The position numbers and the translations under genes are program-made. The notes below the pieces were generated by a model. The model was not told where the DNA came from, did no database searches, and saw only the letters and a program-made list of their open reading frames with translations. From Catenulispora pinisilvae (lineage in GTDB: Bacteria; Actinomycetota; Actinomycetes; Streptomycetales; Catenulisporaceae): a DNA stretch of 64,000 nucleotides. Below are positions 8,804 to 17,719 of the stretch, piece after piece. Where the stretch lies: assembly GCF_015356865.1 (NCBI RefSeq), contig NZ_JAAFZA010000017.1:1-64000 (forward strand), given 5' to 3'. The number at the start of each line of letters is the position of its first letter. Position 1 is the first letter of the stretch.

Positions 8804-9351
8804 GCGAGGATCTCCGAGCCGATCGCCCCGACGATCTCCCCGACGACGTGACAGCCCTCATCGACCAGACCACCCACGAGGAGACCGCCGACTTCCCCGT
8901 GGAGCGCGGCTACGTCTGGACCGCGTGCGCGTCGGTCGAGAACGGCAACCCGCTCTACTGGGACGCGAGCGCGGCGGCCGAGATCACCGGCGGGCCGATC
9001 GCGCCGCCGTCGATGCTCTCGACGTGGTTCCGTCCGCACCACTGGGCCCCCGGCCAGGACGAGCCCAAGCTGCCGCTCCAGGTGCACTTCGACCTCAAGA
9101 AGCGGCTGAACCTGCCGGAGGCGATCATCGCGGAGTTCACCACGGTGTTCCACGAGCCGGTCCGGCCCGGGGACGTCCTGACCACCTGCCAGCGGCTGCG
9201 CTCGGTCAGCCCGGTCAAGCGGACCAAGCTGGGCCGGGGCCGGTTCTGGACCATCGACGTGGAGTACCGCAACGTGCGCGGGGAACTGTGCGGCGTCGAG
9301 TCCTACACCGGGTTCGGCTACAACCGGGAGTCATCGGAGGCGGCCGCATGA
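8800..9351 (+). CDS. MaoC-like N-terminal (FAS1-type) dehydratase domain protein
   Basis: This 183-residue protein starts with GTG in a GTGA overlap. It resembles the FAS1-like MaoC N-terminal hot-dog domain (PSMLSTWFRPHHW, VFHEPVRPGDVL, SYTGFGYN). In bacterial heteromeric enoyl-CoA hydratases this type of subunit is non-catalytic but shapes the acyl pocket. It is coupled to the next gene, which carries the catalytic residues. The pair resembles the ChsH2/ChsH1-type arrangement of steroid side-chain degradation, except that the DUF35 half is a separate gene. Confidence 0.8.
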   Translation: MSEDLRADRPDDLPDDVTALIDQTTHEETADFPVERGYVWTACASVENGNPLYWDASAAAEITGGPIAPPSMLSTWFRPHHWAPGQDEPKLPLQVHFDLKKRLNLPEAIIAEFTTVFHEPVRPGDVLTTCQRLRSVSPVKRTKLGRGRFWTIDVEYRNVRGELCGVESYTGFGYNRESSEAAA

Positions 9352-9824
9352 AGCCGCAGCTGACTCTGGACCAGATCGCCGCCGGGGACGCGCTGCCGGT
9401 GCTGCGCTACCCGGTGTCCGCGACCACCGTCGTGCTCGGCGCGCTCGCCACCCGCGACTGGCGCCCGATGCACCACGACCACGAGTTCGCCGTCACCCGC
9501 AACGGCGTGCGGGACATCTTCCTGAACACCCCGAACCAGGCCGCCTGGTTCGAGCGCTACCTCACCGACTGGACCGGCCCGCACGGCCGCCCCGGACGCA
9601 TGCGCTTCCGGATGAGGGACTCGGTCTTCCCCGGCGACGAGATGGTGATCACCGGCACGGTCACGGCCGTGGCGGTGGACCAGGCCGGCTGCGGCTGGGC
9701 CGAGGTGGAGCTCGACCTGGCGGTGGGGCGGGAGTCCAAGACCGGTTGCTCGGCGCGCGTCGCCGTGCCGGTCTCCCCCGACGACAACCCGTGGGCGCGG
9801 CGCGGCGAGCGCTGGCGTCCGTAG
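9348..9824 (+). CDS. MaoC-family enoyl-CoA hydratase
   Basis: This 158-residue hot-dog protein starts at the ATG overlapping the previous stop codon. It carries the hydratase motif DWRPMHHDHEFA, with the Asp and His expected of (R)-hydratase-type MaoC enzymes that add water to enoyl-CoA. A longer in-frame ORF exists upstream but would overlap the previous gene wholly, so the overlap ATG is preferred. The partner is the MaoC N-terminal-type protein immediately before it. Confidence 0.85.
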   Translation: MKPQLTLDQIAAGDALPVLRYPVSATTVVLGALATRDWRPMHHDHEFAVTRNGVRDIFLNTPNQAAWFERYLTDWTGPHGRPGRMRFRMRDSVFPGDEMVITGTVTAVAVDQAGCGWAEVELDLAVGRESKTGCSARVAVPVSPDDNPWARRGERWRP

Positions 9825-9825
9825 T

Positions 9826-9905
9826 GAGTGCGACTGAGTGCGACTGAGTGCGGCTAAGAGCGGCTAAGAGCAACTAGGCGCGACTAGGCGCGACCGAGCG
9901 AGTGA
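9826..9905 (+). repeat. 10-bp tandem array carrying a stop codon in most units
   Basis: Eight consecutive 10-base units follow the hydratase stop codon (9822-9824): gagtgcgact twice, gagtgcggct, aagagcggct, aagagcaact, aggcgcgact, aggcgcgacc, and a diverged gagcgagtga. Read with the preceding T, the unit boundary gives TGA, TGA, TGA, TAA, TAA, TAG, TAG. Because 10 leaves remainder 1 on division by 3, the stops fall in all three frames. The array fills most of the gap before the next gene of the operon. Confidence 0.85.
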
Positions 9906-9921
9906 GAGAAGGCCCGGACAG

Positions 9922-11043
9922 ATGGACCTCGACTTCAGCGAAGAGCAGATCCTGCTGCGGGACACGGTGCGGGACCTGTGTGCCAAGCACGTGCCGCTGG
10001 ACACCGTGCGCGCTCTGGAGAACGACCCCGAGCGCTATCCGGAGGACTTCTGGAAGCAGGCCGCGCAGCTCGGGCTGCACGGGATGCGGCTTCCGGAGGA
10101 GCACGGCGGCACGGACATGACGCTGCTGGACGCGGCGCTGGTTTATGCGGAGCTCGGGCGCGCGCTGGTGCCGTCGCCGCACTTCGCGAGCACGGTACTG
10201 GCCGGTCAGGTGATCGCCGCGGCCGGCAGTGCCGAGCAGCGGGAGCGGTGGCTGCCGCGGATCGCGTCCGGGGCCGCGGTGTTCACCGTCGCGTGGCTGG
10301 AGCCGGAGCGGAGTTGCGGGCCGAAGGGCGTGCAAGCGCAGGCGGTTCCGGCCGGGGACGGCGGATACCGGCTCAGCGGTGTGAAGAGGCATGTCCCTTA
10401 TGCGCTGAGCGCGGAGCGGGTGCTGGTCCTGGCCCGGGAGGAGGGCTCGGGGGACATCGTCTTCCTGCTGGTGGACCCGGCGGCCGAGGGCGTGCGGCTG
10501 ACGCAGCAGCTGACGGTGGCGTCCGATACCCAATACCGCATCGACTTCCAGGACGTGTCCGTAGCTCAGGACTCGGTCATCCGCGGCGGCTGGAGCGTGT
10601 GGGACGCGGTCATGCACGACGCGATCGTGCTGACGGCGGCCCAGACCTGCGGCGCGGCCCGCCGGACGCTGGAGTTCACGGTCGACTACGCGCTGACCCG
10701 GCACCAGTTCGACAAGCCGCTCGGCGCCTTCCAGGCCATCGCGCACTACCTCTCCGACGCGGTGACCGCGATCGACGGGGCCGAGACCCTGGTCTGGGAG
10801 GCGGCCTGGGCCCGCGACGCCGGGCGCTCCACGGCGAAGCTGGCGCCGATGGCGAAGCTGTTCGCCGGGGACACCTTCCGCGACGTGACGGCCACCGCGC
10901 AGCAGATCTTCGGCGGCAACGGGTTCACGGTCGAGTTCGACACGCAGCTGTACTTCCGGCGCGCCAAGCAGTGGCAGATGGCTTGGTGGGACGCGCGGTA
11001 TCTGGAGGAGCTGATCGCGGTGGAGGTGCTGGACGCGGCTTGA
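9922..11043 (+). CDS. Acyl-CoA dehydrogenase, probably non-catalytic partner subunit
   Basis: This 373-residue protein has the three-domain acyl-CoA dehydrogenase layout (MDLDFSEEQILLRDTVRDL at the start, RHQFDKPLGAFQAIAHYLSD and QIFGGNGFTVE in the C-terminal domain). I see no Glu at either usual catalytic position: the DAIVLTAAQ helix lacks the LDLER-type Glu, and the C-terminal segment FRRAKQWQM lacks a GTSE motif. This pattern is known for the beta subunits of heterotetrameric FadE enzymes. It follows the hydratases and the stop-codon repeat. An upstream GAGAGAAGG can serve as ribosome-binding site. Confidence 0.82.
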   Translation: MDLDFSEEQILLRDTVRDLCAKHVPLDTVRALENDPERYPEDFWKQAAQLGLHGMRLPEEHGGTDMTLLDAALVYAELGRALVPSPHFASTVLAGQVIAAAGSAEQRERWLPRIASGAAVFTVAWLEPERSCGPKGVQAQAVPAGDGGYRLSGVKRHVPYALSAERVLVLAREEGSGDIVFLLVDPAAEGVRLTQQLTVASDTQYRIDFQDVSVAQDSVIRGGWSVWDAVMHDAIVLTAAQTCGAARRTLEFTVDYALTRHQFDKPLGAFQAIAHYLSDAVTAIDGAETLVWEAAWARDAGRSTAKLAPMAKLFAGDTFRDVTATAQQIFGGNGFTVEFDTQLYFRRAKQWQMAWWDARYLEELIAVEVLDAA

Positions 11044-11108
11044 GGTGGCGCGCCAGCTGGCGGCACAACTTAGCAAGCCTGCCCGCCCGGCCCGGCCCGG
11101 CCCAGCCG

Positions 11109-11957
11109 CTAACTCTTGCGCGCCACCACCCCGTAAGAGATCTGCCGTGCCCGGATCGTCTTCGACACCGCCCGCTCGGCCCGCCACTCCACCATCGGCA
11201 CCAGTCCCGGCTCCACCGGCTCCAGGTCCCCCAGCAGTTCCAGCACCTCGTCCCGGTCCCGGGCCTGGCACGGGATCGCCGACTGCCGGAACGCGGCGGC
11301 GGTGGCCCGGGCCAGTTCCACCACCAGGTCTGAGGCGCCGTGCGTCGCGATCAGGTAGCTGTCCGGCGGGCAGGCGTCCATCAGGGTGCGGAGGTGCTTC
11401 GCGGGCTGTTCGTGGTCGAGGAGGTAGTGCAGCAAGCCGGTGACCACCATGGCCACCGGCTGTTCGAAGTCGATCAGTTCGCTGAGCGCCGGATCGCGCA
11501 GCAGGGCCTCGGGTTCGCGCAGGTCGCCCTCGACGAAGGCGGTGCCGGAGCCGCCGTCGGCCAGCAGCACCCGGGCGTGGGACAGCACGATCGGGTCGAG
11601 GTCGACGTAGGCGACGCGGACCTCGGGGGCCACGGCGCGGGCGATCTGGTGCGTCGTCGGCAGTGTGGGCAGGCCGGTGCCGATGTCGACGAACTGCCGC
11701 ACGCCCTGGGCCGCCAGGTGCCTGACCGCGCGGCGCAGGAAGTCGCGCTGTTCGCGGCAGGTGTCCCGCAGGTAGGGGTTGGCGCGCAGCAGCAGCTCGG
11801 CGGCGGCGCGGTCGGCGCGGAAGTGGTCCTTGCCGCCGAGCAGGAAGTCGTAGACCCGCGCGACGTGCGGGGTGTCGGTGTCGAGCGGGACCGGACGCCC
11901 CGGCCGGACGGCGTCGAACAGCGGCGGCAGCGGGCCCAGTCCTTCGTTGTCGGCCAT
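11109..11957 (-). CDS. SAM-dependent methyltransferase, DUF574 type
   Basis: This 282-residue protein resembles the actinobacterial DUF574/S-adenosyl methyltransferase family. Features are the opening DTDTPHVARVYDFLLGGKDHF, the SAM-binding loop FVDIGTGLPT, VAYVDLDPIV and VVTGLLHYL. The ATG at 11957 is preceded by AGGAGGGTGC and matches the family start better than the upstream ATG at 12044. Members are numerous in filamentous actinomycetes, but substrates are mostly unknown. It is convergent with the acyl-CoA operon and divergent from an MFS transporter. Confidence 0.88.
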   Translation of the reverse strand: MADNEGLGPLPPLFDAVRPGRPVPLDTDTPHVARVYDFLLGGKDHFRADRAAAELLLRANPYLRDTCREQRDFLRRAVRHLAAQGVRQFVDIGTGLPTLPTTHQIARAVAPEVRVAYVDLDPIVLSHARVLLADGGSGTAFVEGDLREPEALLRDPALSELIDFEQPVAMVVTGLLHYLLDHEQPAKHLRTLMDACPPDSYLIATHGASDLVVELARATAAAFRQSAIPCQARDRDEVLELLGDLEPVEPGLVPMVEWRAERAVSKTIRARQISYGVVARKS

Positions 11958-12106
11958 GCACCCTCCTGGTGGGCCGCGCCCCGGGTTGGTTGTCAGCGCT
12001 CGAAGGGCCCAGCTTAACGAAACTCCCTCTGAGGTAAACACCATTGCGCTGGAGGATAGGATCTTTACTGGTAAGGGGCGGATCGGGTCAGGGGCGGGGA
12101 CAGCGC

Positions 12107-13318
12107 ATGTGGGAGAAGGAACGACGCTCCGTCGCGACGGTGTTCGCCACGCACGGCGCCGCTTCCGGGACGTTCGCCTCGCGGCTGCCGTGGTTGTCGG
12201 ATCACCTGCAACTGTCTGCGGGAAAACTCGGCATCGCGTTGTTGATGACCTCCATCGGGGCCATCACCACGATGCCCTTCGCCGGCCGCGCGGTGGCGCG
12301 GTTCGGGACGGGAGCAGTGGCCCGGACGCTGATCTGCGCGAACGTGGCGGTGCTGGTGGCCGCGGCGTGGATGCCGAGCCTGCTGACCCTGGCGGCGTGC
12401 ACCACCGTGATGGGCGCCCTCGGCGGCACCTCCGACATGGCGATGAACGCGCAGGGGATCCTCGTCGAGAAGCGCCTCGGCCGCTCGATCATGTCCGGCC
12501 TGCACGGGACCTGGAGCACCGGCGTGCTGGTCGCCGCGATGGCCGGTTCACTGGCCGCACACCAGCACGTCGACGCCCGCGTGCACTTCGTCATCGCGGC
12601 GGCGGTACTCGCGGTCGCGGTGACGTGGGGAACGCACTCTTTCCACACCACCGCGGCCGACGTGGGCCTGGCCGAGGAGAGGAAGGAGGACGTCCCGCTG
12701 TTCGTGATCCCGCGCGGCGTGATCCTGCTGATCGGCCTGGTCGGCTTCTGCGGCATCTACGCCGAGGTGGCGTCCCAGGACTGGTCCTCGGTCTACATGC
12801 ACCGCGTCCTGCACGGCGACGAGGCCGAGGCCGCCTTCACCACCGGCATGTTCGCCTTCACCATGGCCGCCGGCCGCCTGTCGGGCGACGCGGTGGTGGG
12901 CCGCCTCGGCGCCGCCACCACGGTCCGCGCCTGCGGGGTGCTCGGAGCACTCGGCGGCGTCCTGGTGATCCTGGCCCGCAGCCCCCTGCCGGCCGTCGCC
13001 GGCTTCATGCTGATCGGCATCGGCGTCTCGGTGGTGGTCCCCCTGGCCTTCGCCGCCGCGGGCCACGCCGGCCCCAACCCGACCATGGGCGTCGCCGGCG
13101 TCGCGACCATCGCCTACGGCGCCGGCATGGCGGCCCCCGGCATCATCGGCGGCGTCGCCGACCTGACCTCGCTGCGCGTGGCCTTCTGCGCGGTCGCGGT
13201 GCTGGCCGGCATGGTCGCCCTCGGCGGCGGCCTGCTGGGCCGGAACGCGCCGGCGGCGCTGCACGGCGCGGAGCCGGTGCGGGTCGCGGAGGCTGAGGTG
13301 TTGGCTACGGAGGGGTGA
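12107..13318 (+). CDS. MFS transporter
   Basis: This membrane protein of about 403 residues has some twelve hydrophobic segments and a central cytoplasmic loop (ERKEDVPLFVIP), as in the major facilitator superfamily. It resembles YbjJ-type drug/sugar exporter-like members: it starts with ATVFATHGAASGTFASRLPW, and the loop-2 region has the motif AGRAVARFG. The ATG at 12107 begins with a short charged N-terminus, and the upstream in-frame ATG at 12044 adds only arginine-rich non-conserved residues. The substrate is unknown. Confidence 0.85.
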   Translation: MWEKERRSVATVFATHGAASGTFASRLPWLSDHLQLSAGKLGIALLMTSIGAITTMPFAGRAVARFGTGAVARTLICANVAVLVAAAWMPSLLTLAACTTVMGALGGTSDMAMNAQGILVEKRLGRSIMSGLHGTWSTGVLVAAMAGSLAAHQHVDARVHFVIAAAVLAVAVTWGTHSFHTTAADVGLAEERKEDVPLFVIPRGVILLIGLVGFCGIYAEVASQDWSSVYMHRVLHGDEAEAAFTTGMFAFTMAAGRLSGDAVVGRLGAATTVRACGVLGALGGVLVILARSPLPAVAGFMLIGIGVSVVVPLAFAAAGHAGPNPTMGVAGVATIAYGAGMAAPGIIGGVADLTSLRVAFCAVAVLAGMVALGGGLLGRNAPAALHGAEPVRVAEAEVLATEG

Positions 13319-13378
13319 GGGCCGGCTAAGAGATCCTTTCCGTTCAAGTAGTGCGCGCGGGCAGTTCCGATCACCGCA

Positions 13379-14047
13379 TCAGAGCTTGTGGGACCAGTCG
13401 TGGGCGCAGCGGAAGCTGGGGAAATCCGGGAGGGCCTCCAGCACATCTCGTTCAAACAGCTGGTTGGCCGCGTCGTAAAGGGCTACGGCAGCCTGGAAGC
13501 CCGCGTCGCCGGCCGGGTCGGTCTCGTGAGTGGCGAGGTCGTTCCACAGCCCGGTCGCGACGACGCCCTGGGCGATGGCCGCGTTGACGGCTGTTATGTC
13601 CGTCGCGGAAAGGTAGGACGCCTGCCCCGTGCTCGCCCATGCACTCAGCATCCTCGCTCGGTCCACGCCCACCGCATACATCTGCTTCGCGAGGGTTGCT
13701 CGGTCGGCTGTCGTTTGGGCGAAGGAGTCCGTGGAGTCCTCACTCACCCACGGCACGCAAGCCTGCGCGGCGTTGTCGATGTAGTCGATGCGCCTGAGCT
13801 TGGCCTCGTAGGCGGTTTGGGCGGCGACCTGCTGCTGCGCTCTGGCCTGTATCGCGGCTTCCGACTTGGTGTAGCCCGTGAGGACACCGACGATCGAGGC
13901 CACGCTCGACGCCCCGGTCACCAGCGCCAGCAACCCCAGGACCGCGCCGATGTGGTCAACGGTCCATTTCGACTCGGTCTTCTTCGACTCAGTCTTCTTC
14001 GGCTTGGTCTTCGCTTCCCCCGTTTGTGAGGGCTTTGATTCGCTCAC
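13379..14047 (-). CDS. Hypothetical single-pass membrane protein
   Basis: I do not recognise this 222-residue protein. It begins with a lysine/threonine-rich cytoplasmic tail with a duplicated KKTESK motif (residues 17-27). One transmembrane helix follows (about 31-56, VDHIGAVLGLLALVTGASSVASIVGVL), then a mostly alpha-helical, alanine-rich outer domain containing two cysteines (ACVPW and SFRCAHDW). Codon use looks slightly less G+C biased than its neighbours. It stands between an MFS gene and metH with no clear operon partner. Confidence 0.7.
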   Translation of the reverse strand: MSESKPSQTGEAKTKPKKTESKKTESKWTVDHIGAVLGLLALVTGASSVASIVGVLTGYTKSEAAIQARAQQQVAAQTAYEAKLRRIDYIDNAAQACVPWVSEDSTDSFAQTTADRATLAKQMYAVGVDRARMLSAWASTGQASYLSATDITAVNAAIAQGVVATGLWNDLATHETDPAGDAGFQAAVALYDAANQLFERDVLEALPDFPSFRCAHDWSHKL

Positions 14048-14134
14048 TCACAGCATGGTAGCCGGGACCATCCCCAGGCCGAACGGGCCGCGCGTGGCAT
14101 GAGAGAGCGCCGAGAAACGTGTTGCGGCCGGCCC

Positions 14135-17100
14135 TCACCCCGCGTTGAAGTACGAAGCCTCCGGATGGTGCGCGACGATGGCATCCGTCGACTGCTCCGG
14201 ATGCAGCTGGTACTCCTCGGAAAGCAGCACGTTGATCCGCTCCGGCTTCAGCAGCTCCACGATCTTCGTCCGGTCCTCCAGATCCGGGCACGCCGGATAC
14301 CCGAACGAGTAGCGGCATCCGCGGTACTCCACCTTGAACAGCCCCTCCGTGGACTCCGGGTCCTCGGCGGCGTAGCCCAGTTCGTCCCGCACGCGGGCGT
14401 GCCAGTACTCGGCCAGGGCCTCGGCGAGTTGGACGGACAGGCCGTGCAGTTCCATGTACTCGCGGTAGGAGTTGGCGGCGAACAGTTCCGCGGTGGCTTC
14501 GGCGATGCGGGCACCGACGGTCACCAGTTGGAAGGGGGCCACGTCCAGTTCGCCGGTGTCCTGGGGGCGCCAGAAGTCGGACAGGCACAGGTGCCGGTCG
14601 CGGCGTTGGCGGGGGAAGGTGAAGCTGGTGCGCTGTTCGCCGCTTTCGTCGAGGATCAGGAGGCTGTCGCCCTTGCTGACGGCCGGGAAATAGCCGTAGA
14701 CGACTGCCGCCTCAAGGAGGTTGTCGGTCTGGAGGCGCTCCAGCCACATGCGCAGGCGGGGGCGGCCTTCGGTCTCGACCAGTTCCTCGTAGGTCTTGCC
14801 GCCGGCGCCGCGGCCCGGCTTCAGGCCCCACTGGCCGAGGAACAGTGCGCGCTCGTCGATGTAGGGGGCGTACTCGGCCAGGCGGATCCCCTTGACCATG
14901 CGGTCGCCCCAGAACGGCGGGGTGGGGATCGGGTTGTCGACGGCGACGTCGGAGCGGGCGGGGATCGGTTCGGCGGGGAGCTCGCGGAGCGGGCCGGTGG
15001 CCTTCACGCGGCGGGGGCGCAGGGCCGGGAGCGCGGCGCCGGGGACGCCGGCCTTGACCGCCGCGACCGCGTCCATCAGGTTCAGGCCCTCGAAGGCGTC
15101 GCGGGCGTAGCGGACCTCGCCGTCGTAGAGTTCGGCGAGGTCCTGCTCGACGAAGGCGCGGGTCAGCGCGGCGCCGCCGAGCAGTACCGGCCAGCGGCCG
15201 GCGACGCCGCGGGTGTTCATCTCCTCCAGGTTCTCCTTCATCACCACCGTGGACTTCACCAGCAGCCCGGACATCCCGATGGCGTCGGCGGTGTGCTCCT
15301 CGGCGGCGTCCAGGATGGTCTGGAGCGGCTGCTTGATGCCGAGGTTGACCACGTTGTAGCCGTTGTTCGACAAGATGATGTCGACCAGGTTCTTGCCGAT
15401 GTCGTGGACGTCGCCCTTCACCGTGGCCAGCACGATCGTGCCCTTGCCGGTCGAGTCCGACTTCTCCATGTGCGGCTCCAGGTGCGCCACGGCCGTCTTC
15501 ATCGTCTCAGCGCTCTGCAACACGAAGGGCAGCTGCATCTCGCCGGAGCCGAACAGCTCGCCGACCGTCTTCATGCCGTCCAGCAGCACCTCGTTGACGA
15601 TCTCCAGCGCGGGCCGCTCGGCCAGCGCGGTGTCCAGGTCGGCCTCCAGGCCCTTGCGCTCGCCGTCGATGATGCGCCGCTTGAGCCGGTCGTTGAGCGG
15701 CAGCGCGGCCAGCTCGTCGGCGCGCGAGGCCTTCTGCGAGGCGGCGTCCACGCCCTCGAACAGCTCCAGCAGCCGGGTCAGCGGGTCGTAGTCCTCGGCG
15801 CGGCGGTCGTAGACCAGGTCCAGGGCGACCTTGCGCTGGTCCTCCGGAATGCGGGCGATCGGCAGGATCTTGGAGGCGTGCACGATCGCCGAGTCCAGGC
15901 CGGCCTCGACGCACTCGTGCAGGAACACCGAGTTCAGCACCTGGCGCGCGGCCGGGTTCAGGCCGAAGGAGATGTTCGACAGGCCCAGCGTGGTCTGCAC
16001 GTCCGGGTGCCGCCGCTTCAGCTCCCGGATCCCCTCGATGGTCTCCAGGCCGTCGCGCCGCGACTCCTCCTGCCCGGTACAGATCGTGAAGGTGAGACAG
16101 TCCACGAGGATCGAGTCCTCCGGCACGCCCCAGTTGCCGGTGATGTCCTCGATCAGCCGCTCGGCGATCGCCACCTTGTGCTCGGCGGTGCGGGCCTGGC
16201 CCTGCTCGTCGATGGTCAGGGCGATGACGCCGGCGCCGTGCCCGGAGACCAGTTCCATGATGCGCGCGAACCGCGACGTGGGGCCGTCCCCGTCCTCGTA
16301 GTTCACCGAGTTGATGACCGCGCGGCCGCCCAGTGTCTCCAACCCGGCCTGCAACACCTGCGGCTCGGTGGAGTCCAGCACGATCGGCAGCGTGGAGGCG
16401 GTGGCGAACCGGCTGGCGACCTGCCTCATGTCCTCGACGCCGTCCCGCCCGACGTAGTCGACGCACAGGTCGAGCATGTGCGCGCCGTCGCGGATCTGGT
16501 TGCGCGCGATCTCCACGCAGGCGTCCCAGTTCTCCGCCAGCAGCGCCTCGCGGAACGCCTTGGACCCGTTGGTGTTGGCCCGCTCGCCGATCGCCAGGTA
16601 GCTGATGTCCTGCCGGAAGGGAACGTGCTGGTACAGCGACGAAGCGCCGGGCTCGCGCCGCGCGTCCCGGGCCGGCACCTCACGCCCGCCCAGCCGCTCG
16701 GCCAGCTGACGCAGGTGCTCCGGCGTGGTGCCGCAGCAGCCGCCGATCAGCGAGACGCCGTACTGGTCGACGAACCGCTCGTGCCAGTCCGCGAGCTCCT
16801 CCGGGCTCAGCGGGTAGTGCGCGCCGTCGGAGGTGAGCACGGGAAGACCGGCGTTCGGCATACAGGACAAGCCGATCTGCGCGTGCTTGCCCAGGTAGCG
16901 GATGTGCTCGCTCATCTCGGCCGGGCCGGTGGAGCAGTTCAGCCCGATCCGCTCGATGCCCAGCGACTCCAGGGCGGTCAGCGCCGCGCCGACCTCGGTG
17001 CCCAGCAGCATCGTGCCGGTGGTCTCGAACGAGGCCTGGGCCCAGACCGGGATGTCGACGCCGGCCGCGCGCGCCGCCGCCTTGCAGCCGTGCACCGCGG

Positions 17101-17644
17101 CCTTGATCTGCAACAGGTCCTGGCTGGTCTCCACCAGCAGGGCGTCCGCGCCGCCGGCGATCAGCCCGGCGGCCTCGGCCTGGTAGGCGTCGCGCAGCGT
17201 GGTGTAGGCGATCTGCCCCAGAGAGGGCAGCTTCGTGCCGGGGCCGATGGAGCCGATCACCCAGCGCGGCCGGTCCGGGGTGGCGAAGCCGTCGGCGACC
17301 TCGCGCGCCAGCCGCGCCCCGGCCTCGGAGAGCTCGAAGATGCGGTCGGCGATGTCGTAGTCGCCGAGGTTGGTGTGGTTGGCGCCGAAGGTGTTGGTCT
17401 CCACGCAGTCCACGCCGGCCCGGAAGTACTCCTCGTGCACCGAGCGGACGATGTCGGGGCGGGAGACGTTCAGGATCTCGTTGCAGCCCTCGTGGCCCTG
17501 GAAGTCGTCGAGCGTCGGATTCTGCGCCTGCAACATGGTGCCCATGGCCCCGTCGGCCACCACCACCCGCCTCCGGAGGGCTTCGCGAAGTGCGGCGATC
17601 CGGGCGTTTCCGGCGTGCGCGGAAAGTACGGCGGTCGAGGCCAT
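14135..17644 (-). CDS. metH: Cobalamin-dependent methionine synthase
   Basis: This 1169-residue enzyme transfers a methyl group from methyltetrahydrofolate through methylcobalamin to homocysteine. All modules are present. The homocysteine-binding barrel (about 20-330) has zinc ligands Cys237 (GLNCSTG) and Cys303/Cys304 (GGCCGTT). The pterin-binding barrel spans about 345-630. The cobalamin cap and Rossmann domain (about 650-880) carry His747 in DVHDIGKN as lower cobalt ligand. The AdoMet reactivation domain (about 920-1165) has RGCRYSFGYPACPDL. GGAGGAACCGTC precedes the ATG. The 75-base upstream gap is too short for a cobalamin riboswitch. A longer antisense ORF (14099-17695) is a G+C artefact. 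Confidence 0.97.
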   Translation of the reverse strand: MASTAVLSAHAGNARIAALREALRRRVVVADGAMGTMLQAQNPTLDDFQGHEGCNEILNVSRPDIVRSVHEEYFRAGVDCVETNTFGANHTNLGDYDIADRIFELSEAGARLAREVADGFATPDRPRWVIGSIGPGTKLPSLGQIAYTTLRDAYQAEAAGLIAGGADALLVETSQDLLQIKAAVHGCKAAARAAGVDIPVWAQASFETTGTMLLGTEVGAALTALESLGIERIGLNCSTGPAEMSEHIRYLGKHAQIGLSCMPNAGLPVLTSDGAHYPLSPEELADWHERFVDQYGVSLIGGCCGTTPEHLRQLAERLGGREVPARDARREPGASSLYQHVPFRQDISYLAIGERANTNGSKAFREALLAENWDACVEIARNQIRDGAHMLDLCVDYVGRDGVEDMRQVASRFATASTLPIVLDSTEPQVLQAGLETLGGRAVINSVNYEDGDGPTSRFARIMELVSGHGAGVIALTIDEQGQARTAEHKVAIAERLIEDITGNWGVPEDSILVDCLTFTICTGQEESRRDGLETIEGIRELKRRHPDVQTTLGLSNISFGLNPAARQVLNSVFLHECVEAGLDSAIVHASKILPIARIPEDQRKVALDLVYDRRAEDYDPLTRLLELFEGVDAASQKASRADELAALPLNDRLKRRIIDGERKGLEADLDTALAERPALEIVNEVLLDGMKTVGELFGSGEMQLPFVLQSAETMKTAVAHLEPHMEKSDSTGKGTIVLATVKGDVHDIGKNLVDIILSNNGYNVVNLGIKQPLQTILDAAEEHTADAIGMSGLLVKSTVVMKENLEEMNTRGVAGRWPVLLGGAALTRAFVEQDLAELYDGEVRYARDAFEGLNLMDAVAAVKAGVPGAALPALRPRRVKATGPLRELPAEPIPARSDVAVDNPIPTPPFWGDRMVKGIRLAEYAPYIDERALFLGQWGLKPGRGAGGKTYEELVETEGRPRLRMWLERLQTDNLLEAAVVYGYFPAVSKGDSLLILDESGEQRTSFTFPRQRRDRHLCLSDFWRPQDTGELDVAPFQLVTVGARIAEATAELFAANSYREYMELHGLSVQLAEALAEYWHARVRDELGYAAEDPESTEGLFKVEYRGCRYSFGYPACPDLEDRTKIVELLKPERINVLLSEEYQLHPEQSTDAIVAHHPEASYFNAG

Positions 17645-17719
17645 GACGGTTCCTCCGGGGTGAGCGGCTGCTCTAGCGTGACCAATTGGAGCTGATTCTA
17701 GTCCGCGGAGCGCGTCGGA

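Noticed and set aside
14099-17695. 1198-codon open frame antisense to metH, longer than metH itself
   Set aside because: It is a third-position G+C artefact. Its translation is Gly/Arg/Val/His-rich without motifs, while the minus strand encodes every methionine synthase domain.
17645-17719. Cobalamin riboswitch before metH
   Set aside because: The gap is only 75 bases and lacks a B12-box-like sequence. The element needs about 200 bases.
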